DNA of 21,797 nt from JAGOTP01 sp964359565 (GTDB lineage Bacteria > Patescibacteriota > Patescibacteriia > 2-12-FULL-60-25), in NCBI GenBank assembly GCA_964359565.1, contig CAYHTN010000011.1, forward strand, positions 1 to 21,797. The letters are read 5' to 3'. The notes below the pieces were generated by a model. It was not told the DNA's origin. It saw nothing but the letters and a program-made list of their open reading frames with translations, and searched no databases. Each line of letters opens with the position of its first letter. The stretch's first letter is position 1. The position numbers and the translations under genes are program-made. Shown here piece after piece: positions 1 through 6,637 of the stretch.

Positions 1-168
1 CTTTGGCATTTCATCGTAAGCCCAGAGCAGCTGAAGCAGTGGGGTTTTATACGCCCAGGTCAGACCGTCACTATTCAAGGTCGTATTCAGGCCCGGGAGG
101 TTTTTCTTGCGCGCATGATCCGTCTCTATCATGGCCGTCCCGGGATCCCACCGCCATCTATACGATAA
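1..168 (+). CDS. 3' end of an unidentified gene (partial)
   Basis: Frame 1 is open from the first base to a TAA stop at 166-168 and gives 55 residues; the start lies outside the window. The visible part contains an alternating hydrophobic stretch (PGQTVTIQGRI, then REVFLARMIRLY) that looks like two beta strands of a small barrel, followed by a proline-rich end (GIPPPSIR). The pattern loosely recalls OB-like or DUF5666-type barrels, but this is too little to name a family. It lies 75 bp upstream of an exported protein on the same strand. No terminator is evident between the two genes, so they may be cotranscribed. A longer in-frame-looking reading that runs to 287 in frame 3 was not chosen because it overlaps the next gene and has poor composition. 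Confidence 0.5.
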   Translation, partial: LWHFIVSPEQLKQWGFIRPGQTVTIQGRIQAREVFLARMIRLYHGRPGIPPPSIR

Positions 169-243
169 AGGCTGCAAACAAAACTCAACCGGCGCGTATA
201 CCGTCATGGAGCTCCAAAAACTATTCCTTCTCAATCATTCTCT

Positions 244-801
244 ATGAAGATGTCCCATCGGTTTTTTCTTGGTCTTGCTGGCCTTAGTTTAGCTGCTACT
301 GCCGCCGTTCCTGTCTTCGCTGCGACTCCAGCGACACAGACTTCTCCTCAAGATCGTCAGGAAATACTGATTCAAGCATTGGTACAGCGCTTTAACTTAA
401 ATAAGAGCGACGTCCAACAGTTTTTCCAAGACCAAGAAGGTCAGCGTTTTAACGAAATGTTAACTCGTTTAGGAGAGCGTCTCACGACAGAAGTCACTCG
501 GGGTAAGCTGACGGAGGCACAGAAAAACGCCATTATTGCAAAAGCCAAAGAGGTGAAAGCAAAACACGATGCTTTGCGCTCGCTCTCACAGACTGAACGA
601 GAAACGCAGATGAAACAGTATCGCACAGATCTCGAAAATTGGGCCACGCAGCAAGGGATCGATAAGCGCTATCTCCATGATCTCCTCGGTAAGGTTCCTG
701 GTGGCAGTCATCGCCGCATGGGCGGTCACGAGGGACACCGGGGCGGTCCTCGTGGAAAGATGCTGCAAAATCAAAATGCAACGGTTCAACCACAAAATTA
801 A
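244..801 (+). CDS. Small exported helical protein (DUF2680/Spy-like)
   Basis: The protein has 185 residues. The N-terminus is a clear Sec signal peptide: M-K-M-S-H-R, a hydrophobic core (FFLGLAGLSLAATAAVPV) and a probable cleavage after FAA near residue 27. The mature part is mainly charged amphipathic helices. It contains the segments RFNLNKSDVQQFFQ (about 49-62) and RGKLTEAQKNAIIAK (about 86-100), a pattern I recognise from small secreted DUF2680-like proteins of Firmicutes and candidate-phyla bacteria. The C-terminal 35 residues are Gly/His/Arg-rich (HRRMGGHEGHRGG) and then Gln/Asn-rich, which could bind metal or envelope polymer; that is a guess. A second ATG at 250 would give a start two codons later. 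No Shine-Dalgarno sequence precedes either ATG. A rho-independent terminator follows 10 bp after the stop. The function is unknown; a periplasmic or surface role is inferred from the signal peptide. Confidence 0.8.
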   Translation: MKMSHRFFLGLAGLSLAATAAVPVFAATPATQTSPQDRQEILIQALVQRFNLNKSDVQQFFQDQEGQRFNEMLTRLGERLTTEVTRGKLTEAQKNAIIAKAKEVKAKHDALRSLSQTERETQMKQYRTDLENWATQQGIDKRYLHDLLGKVPGGSHRRMGGHEGHRGGPRGKMLQNQNATVQPQN

Positions 802-810
802 TGATTTTCA

Positions 811-845
811 AGAAAACTCCTCGCTTCATCAGTGGGGAGTTTTCT
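811..845 (+). terminator. Intrinsic terminator of the exported-protein gene
   Basis: A perfect 10-bp stem, AGAAAACTCC (811-820) against GGAGTTTTCT (836-845), encloses a 15-nt loop 10 bp after the stop codon at 801. The T run is carried inside the right arm (TTTT at 840-843), and the tract after the stem is weak (GGATTTAATT). Confidence 0.7.
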
Positions 846-885
846 GGATTTAATTGGGCAACTTATCAATCGCTTTGTTTGATGA

Positions 886-1089
886 AAACATAAAAAAGAA
901 CGAGAGAAAATCTATCGTTTTGAACAAGCACTCAGTCTCTATTTCGAGCAATCTTTTAAACAGGCGTATGTTCTTTGTCAGGGTCTGTTCCAATCCTATC
1001 CAAACGATGGTCCAACCAGGGTGCTTTTAAGCCGGATTGAATACTTTCTTGATCATCCACCTGCGAAAGATTGGAATGGAGCGCCTTGA
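886..1089 (+). pseudogene. Remnant of a class III adenylate/guanylate cyclase C-terminus
   Basis: Frame 1 is open from 886 to a TGA at 1087-1089 but starts right after two stops (880-885) and has no usable ATG. GTG at 1021 is the only weak in-frame start. The 67-residue reading contains FEQALSLYFEQSFKQAY, LFQSYPNDGPTRVLLSRIEYFL and DHPPAKDWNGA. This order is the signature of the TPR-like tail that ends many CHASE2/HAMP-type class III cyclases: a helix with F..AL..Y, then P.DGP...L.R...L..PP..WdG. The catalytic domain is absent. The likeliest reading is a deleted cyclase gene whose end survives; a fragment under active selection is less likely. The gap of 802-1121 otherwise holds only the terminator at 811-845. 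The similarity is from memory and unaligned, so the family call is moderate. Confidence 0.5.
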
Positions 1090-1121
1090 TCCCTGATATC
1101 CCGCCCGCTTGTGGTGGCAGT

Positions 1122-2009
1122 TCATTCCGGTGACTTCATCAAAACCAGGGTTGCGTCATCTCCAGCCCCTTCATCTTGAGCCATCTCTTTCAGCCATTTT
1201 GGTAAACTTTTTTGTACATCCTCAACGCTATTAGTTCGTAAGGTAACCATTGTACCCTTCACGAACTTGTCAAAGCCTTGTCTGGTCGTAAAAGATTTTT
1301 CTACGCCATCCGTTGACACCATAACCATTCCACCACGACCCGGCCCGGCAATAAAAATTCGCGCTTTGCGTTCCGCATCCTTGCTGCTTAACGCAACTGT
1401 TTCATCTCCTAGTTCATTCGGTTCATTCAATGGACGTGTCAGTTTTGTCCCATCTTTATTCACAAAGGCAATGTCGCCATCACCAATTTGTAGCGCGATG
1501 GTATATCCTTCTGTCGTTGCAACAAGCACAAGCGTTGTCGCATACATATGGCCCAATTTTTTGCGATAAAATTCAGTCTTCTCTTCTTTCCTAAGAGTCT
1601 GTAATCGCTCCTGATCCGCATGTGAGAAAGGGTTGTCTCGAATATGCTGCTCCACAGCTCGGCGCCAGGCCGCGATGATGTTTGGAACGAGATCTGCCTT
1701 TACACGCTCGCTCAGATTCTCTGCTGTGTTGCCTGGTATCTTAGCGCAGAAGTCCTTGACAGCATCCAGCGCTGTTTGGACGGCAAATGATGAACCGACT
1801 TCACTTCGTGGACAGTTACTTACCCCATCAGAAACAACGATAATCGTCGGCTCACCTGATTCTCGTGATTGGTGTACAGCGTACGCATCTTGATTTGGTA
1901 ACCCTTTTGCTATGTGACCGATGCCTCTCTCGGAGGCTGCCATCACAAGAATACATGATTTTTCTCGTTCTTTATACCCAAGTCCAGCCGCGTTTCGTGT
2001 GTTTTCCAT
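1122..2009 (-). CDS. PP2C-family serine/threonine protein phosphatase
   Basis: The 295-residue protein has the PP2C (PPM) metal-dependent phosphatase motifs in order: GIGHIAKGLPNQDAYAV (29-45, D41), VVSDGVSN (58-65, D61), the Thr/Ser pair of YATTLVLVA (156-164), LQIGDGDIAFV (173-183, D177), MVSTDGVEKSF (230-240) and GAGDDATLVL (281-290, D284/D285). The metal-coordinating aspartates all appear present, so it should be active and remove phosphate from Ser/Thr on proteins in the cytoplasm. There is no signal peptide or membrane segment. Start: ATG at 2009 is used. An alternative ATG at 1943 (MAASERG) would trim 22 residues ahead of the first conserved strand. The extended -10 element at 2071-2079 leaves a leader of about 55 nt with no obvious Shine-Dalgarno sequence. 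No partner kinase is in the window. Confidence 0.88.
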   Translation of the reverse strand: MENTRNAAGLGYKEREKSCILVMAASERGIGHIAKGLPNQDAYAVHQSRESGEPTIIVVSDGVSNCPRSEVGSSFAVQTALDAVKDFCAKIPGNTAENLSERVKADLVPNIIAAWRRAVEQHIRDNPFSHADQERLQTLRKEEKTEFYRKKLGHMYATTLVLVATTEGYTIALQIGDGDIAFVNKDGTKLTRPLNEPNELGDETVALSSKDAERKARIFIAGPGRGGMVMVSTDGVEKSFTTRQGFDKFVKGTMVTLRTNSVEDVQKSLPKWLKEMAQDEGAGDDATLVLMKSPE

Positions 2010-2070
2010 AAAAATGATGAAAAAACTTTTTCGCTTACCTGCGTTTGCGAAATTTATTGCTATTTCGTTT

Positions 2071-2079
2071 AGTATAGCA
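2071..2079 (-). promoter_or_regulatory. Extended -10 promoter of the PP2C gene
   Basis: On the minus strand this reads TGCTATACT, a TGn plus TATACT extended -10 element. No good -35 is seen 16-18 nt upstream. The predicted start of transcription is near 2064, giving a 5' leader of about 55 nt. Confidence 0.55.
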
Positions 2080-2110
2080 CATGGGGTTGAACTTTAGAAC
2101 GTAACGACAA

Positions 2111-2139
2111 ACAAAAGAACCCCTGGGAGGTTCTTTTGT
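2111..2139 (-). terminator. Intrinsic terminator after tRNA-Gly
   Basis: An 11-bp perfect stem, ACAAAAGAACC (2111-2121) with GGTTCTTTTGT (2129-2139), encloses a 7-nt loop. On the minus strand it lies 2 nt beyond the encoded CCA of tRNA-Gly and runs into TTTGTCG. Its A-rich left arm could also stop plus-strand transcription. Confidence 0.75.
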
Positions 2140-2141
2140 GC

Positions 2142-2216
2142 TGGAGCGGGTAGGGGGAATCGAACCCCCCTCTCCAACTTGGAAGGCTGGAGTAATAACC
2201 ACTATACGATACCCGC
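2142..2216 (-). tRNA. tRNA-Gly (anticodon TCC), CCA encoded
   Basis: The complete cloverleaf can be read on the minus strand. The 7-bp acceptor is GCGGGTA paired with TACCCGC. The D-arm region carries GTATAGTGGTTATTAC. The anticodon arm CCAGC/GTTGG has loop CTTCCAA, with anticodon TCC at 2181-2183. The T-arm GGGGG/CCCCC has loop TTCGATT. The discriminator is U (2145), and CCA is encoded (2142-2144), although a CCA-adding enzyme is also present nearby. The gene has its own promoter at 2233-2261 and a terminator immediately downstream. Confidence 0.96.
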
Positions 2217-2232
2217 GTGAATTGTCGTCTGC

Positions 2233-2261
2233 ATCCTAGCGATCGGTGTCTTGATCGGCAA
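2233..2261 (-). promoter_or_regulatory. Probable tRNA-Gly promoter (-35/-10)
   Basis: The minus strand reads TTGCCG (2256-2261), a 17-nt spacer, then TAGGAT (2233-2238). The start of transcription would fall about 10 nt before the mature tRNA 5' end at 2216. Confidence 0.5.
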
Positions 2262-2441
2262 GGGTTCGGAGGAAGGCGCCCGCCCAGAACTGGTCAGGTG
2301 CGGGCAGGTACCATTCGCCCGGAGGCTACTAAGTACAGGCCGCGCGACCGTTGCAGCTCAGGTCCGAGCGCGCTCCCACGAACGGGGGAGAGCGTAACAA
2401 ATCCCGTGAAGCCCCACAAGGGAGTGCAGCAAGAAGATCCA
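2262..2441. other. GC-rich hairpin-dense spacer, candidate structured RNA of unknown type
   Basis: This 180-bp stretch between the tRNA-Gly promoter and the stop of the next gene is about 64% G+C (my count over 2281-2430), against about 50% around it. It contains several strong inverted repeats: GCCCGC (2278-2283) with GCGGGC (2300-2305) around an inner CCA-GAAC-TGG hairpin; GCTC (2356-2359) with GAGC (2366-2369); and CTCCC (2373-2377) with GGGAG (2386-2390). A plus-strand reading frame crosses it, but its product has no recognisable character. I looked for the conserved cores of SRP RNA, RNase P RNA, tmRNA and 6S RNA and did not find them. The strand, ends and identity are unknown. Confidence 0.35.
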
Positions 2442-2942
2442 CTAAGATAAACCGTGCTGTTGTTTGTAAGTAAGAAGATCGATTTCGAGCCGTTCCAAAC
2501 TTCGTTCGAGGGCGTAGTACTGGCGCGCATCTGCTCGTAATCTTGATTCTTGTGTATCCACAAAGCGCCCTATTTTTTCTCCAAACCCTTCTCTCTTCGG
2601 GCCATAATGTGTTGCCCACGTATCTATATCAGCACCTAGTTTTCTGAGGTCGGGGTCATTTGCTTTATAATCAAAAGCTTCTCGAATCTGGTCTAGCCCC
2701 CTGCGCGCGCTTCGGATCCCTTCTTCGAGAGCGGAGACTTTTTCAGCTTGCTCTTGCGTCATCGTTTTTTGAGCGCTTTCCCAGCGGGTTCTTGCAAGAG
2801 GAGGTACTACTAAAGTAGGAGCCGCCCGTTCCCTCCGTGTTTGAGATGCCGCAGGTGCTCGGTCTCTTTTTAAAGGGGCCCACTCCACTCCCGAAGTCCC
2901 CCTTTGAGGGGGTTTAGGAGTACCACCGCCACGTCTTTCCAT
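2442..2942 (-). CDS. Small hypothetical protein with disordered head and coiled-coil tail
   Basis: From ATG 2942 the protein has 166 residues. Residues 1-55 are Pro/Arg/Ala-rich and probably disordered (GGGTPKPPQRG, PAASQTRRERAAPT). From about residue 58 (MTQEQAEKVSALEEGIRSAR) it is helical and coiled-coil-like to the end, finishing LLTYKQQHGLS. There is no signal peptide, membrane segment or catalytic motif. A GTG at 2975 would add 11 residues, but it lies upstream of the transcription start predicted from the -10 element at 2978-2986, so 2942 is preferred. No clear Shine-Dalgarno sequence is present. The head-plus-helix design resembles the two giant proteins at the other end of the window, but I see no convincing sequence identity. 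I do not recognise a family. Confidence 0.7.
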   Translation of the reverse strand: MERRGGGTPKPPQRGTSGVEWAPLKRDRAPAASQTRRERAAPTLVVPPLARTRWESAQKTMTQEQAEKVSALEEGIRSARRGLDQIREAFDYKANDPDLRKLGADIDTWATHYGPKREGFGEKIGRFVDTQESRLRADARQYYALERSLERLEIDLLTYKQQHGLS

Positions 2943-2977
2943 ACGATAAAAGGACAAAAATAAGAATGACTGCACCT

Positions 2978-2986
2978 ATTATATCA
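2978..2986 (-). promoter_or_regulatory. Extended -10 promoter of the small coiled-coil gene
   Basis: The minus strand reads TGATATAAT, a perfect -10 hexamer with an extended TGn. Transcription is predicted from near 2971, leaving about a 28-nt leader before ATG 2942. Confidence 0.6.
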
Positions 2987-3024
2987 CGGTCGGTCGGTAG
3001 CGGCGACGCTTGAGATCTCGTTCT

Positions 3025-4251
3025 TTAAAAAAGAACGTCAGTAACCTCTAAAATTGCTGTTTTCAAATATCTCCCTTCAGGGAAAGCAAGACGTTCGGCA
3101 TGATCGACGGGCTGCGTCATCCAATCAAGGAGGCGGACGGTTCGACTCGCACGTCCTGAAGCGAGACGAAGGGCGTTGCGAAAATCTTCGGGTTCTACGC
3201 GTCCGGAACAAGAAGAGGCAACGAGGATCCCGCCGGGTTTTAGATGTTTTAAGCACGCGCTATTTAAAAAGGTATACGCTTTTAATGCCTGCGGGACGTG
3301 TGAAGCGCTTTTTGCGAGGGCCGGAGGATCGCAGATGATCAAATCATACGGTCCACCCGGAAGAGTGTCTTCGGTCAGAAGCTCAAAAATATCTGCTTCG
3401 AGCAGGCCAACGCGACTTTCGTCTTGAGGGTCGATCCCATTTAAACGCATTTGTTCTTCGCAGCCTTCAAGGGCGTGACGAGAAGCATCAACCGTTTGTA
3501 CGAATGAAGCTCCTCCCATCAGAGCATGAACACTAAAGGCACCGGTATAACCAAAAAGGTTGAGGACGCGTTTTCCACGCGCGAGTTCGAAGACGCGATG
3601 ACGCGCTTCGCGTTGATCAAGAAAAAAGCCGGTTTTTTGCCCTTTCATGACATCGGCGGAAAATTGGAGACCGTACTCTTGAAAGACCACGGATTCAGAA
3701 ATACGACCCAGATGAATTTCTGGTTGACGAGGACGCAGGCCTTCTTGGGTACGACCATCAAGATCCGATCGTTCGACGATGAGGAGGGGAGACATCTCTT
3801 CCTCGGTTCCAAATTGCGTCAGTGCCTCTATAATCAAGGATCGAAAACGATCCATACCGGCGGTATGGATCTGGAAGACAAACGTATGCGCATAGCGATC
3901 AACGATGAGTCCAGGAAGTTCATCTGCTTCCGAATGAACTAAGCGGTACCCGTTCGTCTCTGGGGGAAGATGTGTTTTTTTCCAGCACGTGAGCGCTTGG
4001 AAGCGTTTTAAAAAAAAGGCGACATCAATGGTCGTGCTCGTATCTCGGCTCAACAGGCGAATCCGGATGGATGTATGCGGATTCCACATCCCGATTCCGA
4101 GTGATTGTCCACGATTATCTCGTACTTCAATTAATCCCCCTGCCTCCGCCTGAGGGGCTTCTTGAATCGCCTCAGAAAAAACCCAAGGATGACCTGCGCG
4201 TACAGGCACGTCTTTGCCGAGTTTGAGTTTGGCGATCGGGAGAGGAAGCAT
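3025..4251 (-). CDS. rlmI: RlmI-like 23S rRNA (cytosine-5)-methyltransferase
   Basis: The 408-residue protein has an N-terminal PUA-like RNA-binding domain (about 1-75, with HPWVFSEAI at 21-29), a linker, and a class I SAM-dependent methyltransferase domain. Visible motifs are KTGFFLDQR (206-214), the SAM-binding motif LNLFGYTGAFS (230-240), the acidic motif IV CDPPALAKS (307-315) and SSCSG (346-350). The cysteine C348 is the expected catalytic nucleophile of RNA m5C methyltransferases. The order and length (E. coli RlmI is about 396 residues) fit the COG1092/RlmI family, which methylates C1962 of 23S rRNA; the exact target here is inferred. The start ATG 4251 lies about 6 nt after the transcription start predicted from the promoter at 4264-4292, so the mRNA would be almost leaderless. 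An 8-bp inverted repeat (3019-3037) overlaps the stop codon but is A/T-rich and weak. Confidence 0.9.
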   Translation of the reverse strand: MLPLPIAKLKLGKDVPVRAGHPWVFSEAIQEAPQAEAGGLIEVRDNRGQSLGIGMWNPHTSIRIRLLSRDTSTTIDVAFFLKRFQALTCWKKTHLPPETNGYRLVHSEADELPGLIVDRYAHTFVFQIHTAGMDRFRSLIIEALTQFGTEEEMSPLLIVERSDLDGRTQEGLRPRQPEIHLGRISESVVFQEYGLQFSADVMKGQKTGFFLDQREARHRVFELARGKRVLNLFGYTGAFSVHALMGGASFVQTVDASRHALEGCEEQMRLNGIDPQDESRVGLLEADIFELLTEDTLPGGPYDLIICDPPALAKSASHVPQALKAYTFLNSACLKHLKPGGILVASSCSGRVEPEDFRNALRLASGRASRTVRLLDWMTQPVDHAERLAFPEGRYLKTAILEVTDVLF

Positions 4252-4263
4252 AGATCGAGGCGC

Positions 4264-4292
4264 AGTATGGCGGGAAACGAGAGATCTGTCTA
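4264..4292 (-). promoter_or_regulatory. rlmI promoter
   Basis: The minus strand carries TAGACA (4287-4292), a spacer of exactly 17, then CATACT (4264-4269). The predicted transcription start near 4257 is only about 6 nt before the ATG at 4251. Confidence 0.55.
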
Positions 4293-4333
4293 TATCCTCT
4301 GTACGCGTTCCGGCCCTCTTTGTCTATAAAGTT

Positions 4334-4342
4334 TGGTATACT
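4334..4342 (+). promoter_or_regulatory. Extended -10 promoter of the HIT gene
   Basis: This reads TGGTATACT, an extended -10 element with no clear -35. Transcription is predicted from near 4349, about 4 nt before the GTG at 4353. Confidence 0.55.
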
Positions 4343-4352
4343 CTCTGTACTT

Positions 4353-4856
4353 GTGGTGCACAGCTCTCGTTTACGCTCTTCTTCAGGACGCTTCTCAACT
4401 GGCGCTCTTGTTACGGCTCTCACGATTGCCTATGGGATCGGCATTTGGATTGGGGCTGCACTTTTTTCACAGGTTCAACCACGGTTCTTCCTCCGCTTTC
4501 ATCGCTGTGAACGAACCTGTTTGCGACCAAATGAAATCACCGGTCTTATTGCTGCCATCGGCATTCAAAAAATTGGAAGAGCATTACCGCTCACGGTCGC
4601 CGAAACAGAAAAAAGCATCGCCTTCCTTCATCCGCTCCCGCAGGACGAATTCCACGTGGTCATTGTGCCAAAGCGAGACATCAAAGATATCGGAACGCTT
4701 ACGCCCACAGAAGAGCCGTACTTAATCGATGCCTACGCCCTTATTCAAGAGATTGTTCGGTCACAAAAACTGAGTAAATATCGGGTTACCACCAATGGCC
4801 CAGGCTTTCAAAAAGTCGGGTATCTTCACTTTCATTTATTAGGGCAGAGGGAGTAG
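4353..4856 (+). CDS. Membrane-anchored HIT (histidine triad) protein
   Basis: From GTG 4353 the protein has 167 residues (GTG 4356 is equally possible). Residues 17-38 (GALVTALTIAYGIGIWIGAALF) form one membrane helix, with arginines on both sides, so the topology is ambiguous. A HIT domain follows, with KIGRALPLTVAETEKSIAFL, HVVIVPKRDIKDI, TTNGPGFQKVG and the final YLHFHLLGQRE. HIT enzymes hydrolyse or transfer nucleoside monophosphates using a motif of alternating histidines (H-x-H-x-H). Here the first histidine is Tyr157, while the second and third (H159, the usual nucleophile position, and H161) are kept. The protein ends immediately after the motif. A longer reading starting at 4320 (TTG) was rejected because that codon lies upstream of the -10 element at 4334-4342. 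Cytosolic HIT proteins usually lack a membrane anchor, so the substrate and compartment are open. Confidence 0.78.
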   Translation: MVHSSRLRSSSGRFSTGALVTALTIAYGIGIWIGAALFSQVQPRFFLRFHRCERTCLRPNEITGLIAAIGIQKIGRALPLTVAETEKSIAFLHPLPQDEFHVVIVPKRDIKDIGTLTPTEEPYLIDAYALIQEIVRSQKLSKYRVTTNGPGFQKVGYLHFHLLGQRE

Positions 4857-4876
4857 GAGCGCGTCTACCCTTTTCT

Positions 4877-4990
4877 TTACGTCATCCTCAGGCGTTAGCC
4901 TGGGGATCCAGGGATCGACAAAAGAATAGCGTCTATATTCTCGAATTCATCTACGCTGGATCCCCGCACATGCGTGCGAGGATGACGTAA
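4877..4990. repeat. Inverted pair of palindromic intergenic repeats
   Basis: Two copies of the pattern TTACGTCATCCTC, 12 variable bases, GGGGATCCAG face each other. The left copy is at 4877-4911 and the right copy, inverted, at 4956-4990. Each is itself a hairpin: AGGC-GTTA-GCCT on the left and GCAC-ATGC-GTGC on the right. The variable 12 bases differ in sequence but keep pairing, which argues for a selected or replicating RNA/DNA structure. The form is like the GTCATCCTC...GGATCCAG repeats found between genes in many bacteria. It sits between the convergent HIT and CCA-transferase genes, where it could also stop transcription from both sides. Confidence 0.75.
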
Positions 4991-5010
4991 GAAGGGATCG
5001 TTTTTTCTAT

Positions 5011-6540
5011 TTAATGCATTGCTTCATGATAATGCCCTCCCGCGAGTAGATCTTGAGCGTAGAGAAACGCTTCTTCTTTGGTTTTAATTTTACCGTCATC
5101 GCGCATGTTTTCGATGGCGCGTAAAAGCTCACCGAGATGTTTACCGGGTTTTAAATCGAATTTCTCCATGAGCTCACGTCCGTAGATGAGGGGCGTGCGG
5201 GCCGTTTCATCGAGATTGTACGTTTGGATCAGTTCACGAAAACGATCTCCGTGTGCATAAGGCCCCGTTTGTACCTCTGGGAGGGCACGGCCACGGTAGT
5301 CAGCTTCGGCGGCTGTTAATAGCACGCGCCACGAGAGAGGGAAAATACGCTTCAGCATTTTTCGGATCGCGTTGGCGTAGGCTTCCTCAGCGAGCTCTCC
5401 CTTTTGTTCTTTGAGATAGAGTTCTCCGGGCCGAAGGTGGTTTAAGGCGATCATGCGTGCGGCGTAGATAATCGAGGCGTTGAATGTCCACTTGCTACAA
5501 AGTGATTCTGTTGGGGCTTTACCCGCTTCTTGATGACCAAGAGAACGGACGCGTTTAATCCCGTTCTTCTCTACGATCTGTGTCGTGGGAGGTTTGCCAA
5601 GATCGTGACAAAGGACTCCAACCAAAATTTGAAGACGTTCTTCTTCAGAAAATGTTCCATTTGCTCGAATCAGTTCTACGGCCTTATCAAGACAAAGAAG
5701 GGTATGGATCCAGACATCTCCTTCAGGATGCCATTCAGGTTCTTGGAGCGTGTCAATCATGGCTTGAAGTTCAGGATAGGAATGTTCGATAATCCCAAGG
5801 CGACGCATCCATTCCATCCCGACGGAAGGATGTGGAGATTGAAGGAAGAGTTTTTTTAATTCCTCGGTGACGCGTTCTGGAGAAAGGGTTTCTAGTTCTC
5901 CTGCAAAGACCATTTCACGAAGGAGTTTTTCGGACTGTGATTCGATCTCGTACCCAAAACGAGAGGCGAATTGAACGGTACGATAGATACGTAACGGGTC
6001 CTCAGGAAAATGGAGTGGATCCACGACGCGTAATTGTTTTTGGGCGAGATCTTCTTGCCCACGCACAAGATCGATGAGTTCGTGTGTGATTGGATCCCAA
6101 AGCAAGGCATTGATGGTGAAATCACGACGTCGAACGGCATCGATCAAAGGAAGAAAGGGGTCACTTTTAATATCAAACCCTTTATGCCCTTCTTGCATCT
6201 TTGATTCACGTCGTGGCAACGCGATATCGATGGAGCAATCTTCCGCGAGAGGGATGTGGAGGACACCGAATTGGCGACCAACGTCATGAACGTTGTCTAG
6301 AAAAAGCGTGTGCACGAGTTCAAATAATCGATCGGCGGGGACTCCGTAGATTTCGACGTCCGCATCGAGCGAACATTCACCTCGGAGGAGATCACGGACG
6401 AAGCCTCCAACCAAAAGCGCACGTGGAGGAATGGCTCCAACGGTCGGTTCGTTTTTGACTGCTTGCGCGAGGCGTTCGATCCCTTCACGAAGATGAGGTG
6501 CGATTCGCAGATAGGTCGTTTGGAGGAGAGAGGCGGACAT
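5011..6540 (-). CDS. cca: CCA tRNA nucleotidyltransferase (class II, with HD domain)
   Basis: The 509-residue enzyme builds or repairs the 3' CCA of tRNAs from CTP and ATP. The nucleotidyltransferase head shows LLVGGFVRDLL (42-52), the metal-binding pair D59/D61 in SLDADVEIYG, and RRDFTINALLWDP (138-150). The neck carries ERVTEELKKLFL (222-233), part of the base-selecting region. An HD domain follows, with HPEGDVWIHTL (271-281) and HDLGKP (312-317), so a 2',3'-phosphodiesterase-type activity is possible, as in E. coli Cca. The start ATG at 6540 falls at the predicted transcription start of the promoter at 6547-6575, so the mRNA may be leaderless. It converges with the HIT gene across a palindromic repeat. 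The window's tRNA-Gly already encodes CCA, so a repair role is likely alongside any synthesis role. Confidence 0.93.
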   Translation of the reverse strand: MSASLLQTTYLRIAPHLREGIERLAQAVKNEPTVGAIPPRALLVGGFVRDLLRGECSLDADVEIYGVPADRLFELVHTLFLDNVHDVGRQFGVLHIPLAEDCSIDIALPRRESKMQEGHKGFDIKSDPFLPLIDAVRRRDFTINALLWDPITHELIDLVRGQEDLAQKQLRVVDPLHFPEDPLRIYRTVQFASRFGYEIESQSEKLLREMVFAGELETLSPERVTEELKKLFLQSPHPSVGMEWMRRLGIIEHSYPELQAMIDTLQEPEWHPEGDVWIHTLLCLDKAVELIRANGTFSEEERLQILVGVLCHDLGKPPTTQIVEKNGIKRVRSLGHQEAGKAPTESLCSKWTFNASIIYAARMIALNHLRPGELYLKEQKGELAEEAYANAIRKMLKRIFPLSWRVLLTAAEADYRGRALPEVQTGPYAHGDRFRELIQTYNLDETARTPLIYGRELMEKFDLKPGKHLGELLRAIENMRDDGKIKTKEEAFLYAQDLLAGGHYHEAMH

Positions 6541-6546
6541 GGGGTT

Positions 6547-6575
6547 ACGGTACTGAAATAAGGCCTGTCTGACAA
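6547..6575 (-). promoter_or_regulatory. Possible cca promoter, leaderless geometry
   Basis: The minus strand reads TTGTCA (6570-6575), a 17-nt spacer, then TACCGT (6547-6552). The -10 is a weak match. Transcription would begin at or next to the A of ATG 6540. Confidence 0.35.
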
Positions 6576-6637
6576 CTCATTCGCTAGATAAAAAAGAAGC
6601 TCTCGAGATCCATGAGTTTGGAGGAGAGCGGTAGCGG

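Noticed and set aside
2262..2441. Spacer as SRP RNA, RNase P RNA, tmRNA or 6S RNA
   Set aside because: It has pieces such as GGTCAGG and CAGGTCCG but lacks the SRP core with GGAA loop and GGAAGCAGC; no GAGGAAAGTCC-type RNase P element; no tRNA-like end with tag frame for tmRNA; no 6S-type long hairpin.
2217..2450. Plus-strand 77-codon frame across the GC-rich spacer
   Set aside because: Open because of high G+C; the product is Arg/Pro/Gly-rich without features, and strong hairpins fit an RNA or structural role better.
3019..3037. Inverted repeat CGTTCTTT/AAAGAACG as rlmI terminator
   Set aside because: It overlaps the last codons and the stop, is A/T-rich with a 3-nt loop, and has no T tract beyond the stem on the transcribed strand.
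3526..3942. Plus-strand open frame of 138 codons inside rlmI
   Set aside because: Antisense to conserved methyltransferase motifs (DPP and KTGFF regions), which explain the sequence.
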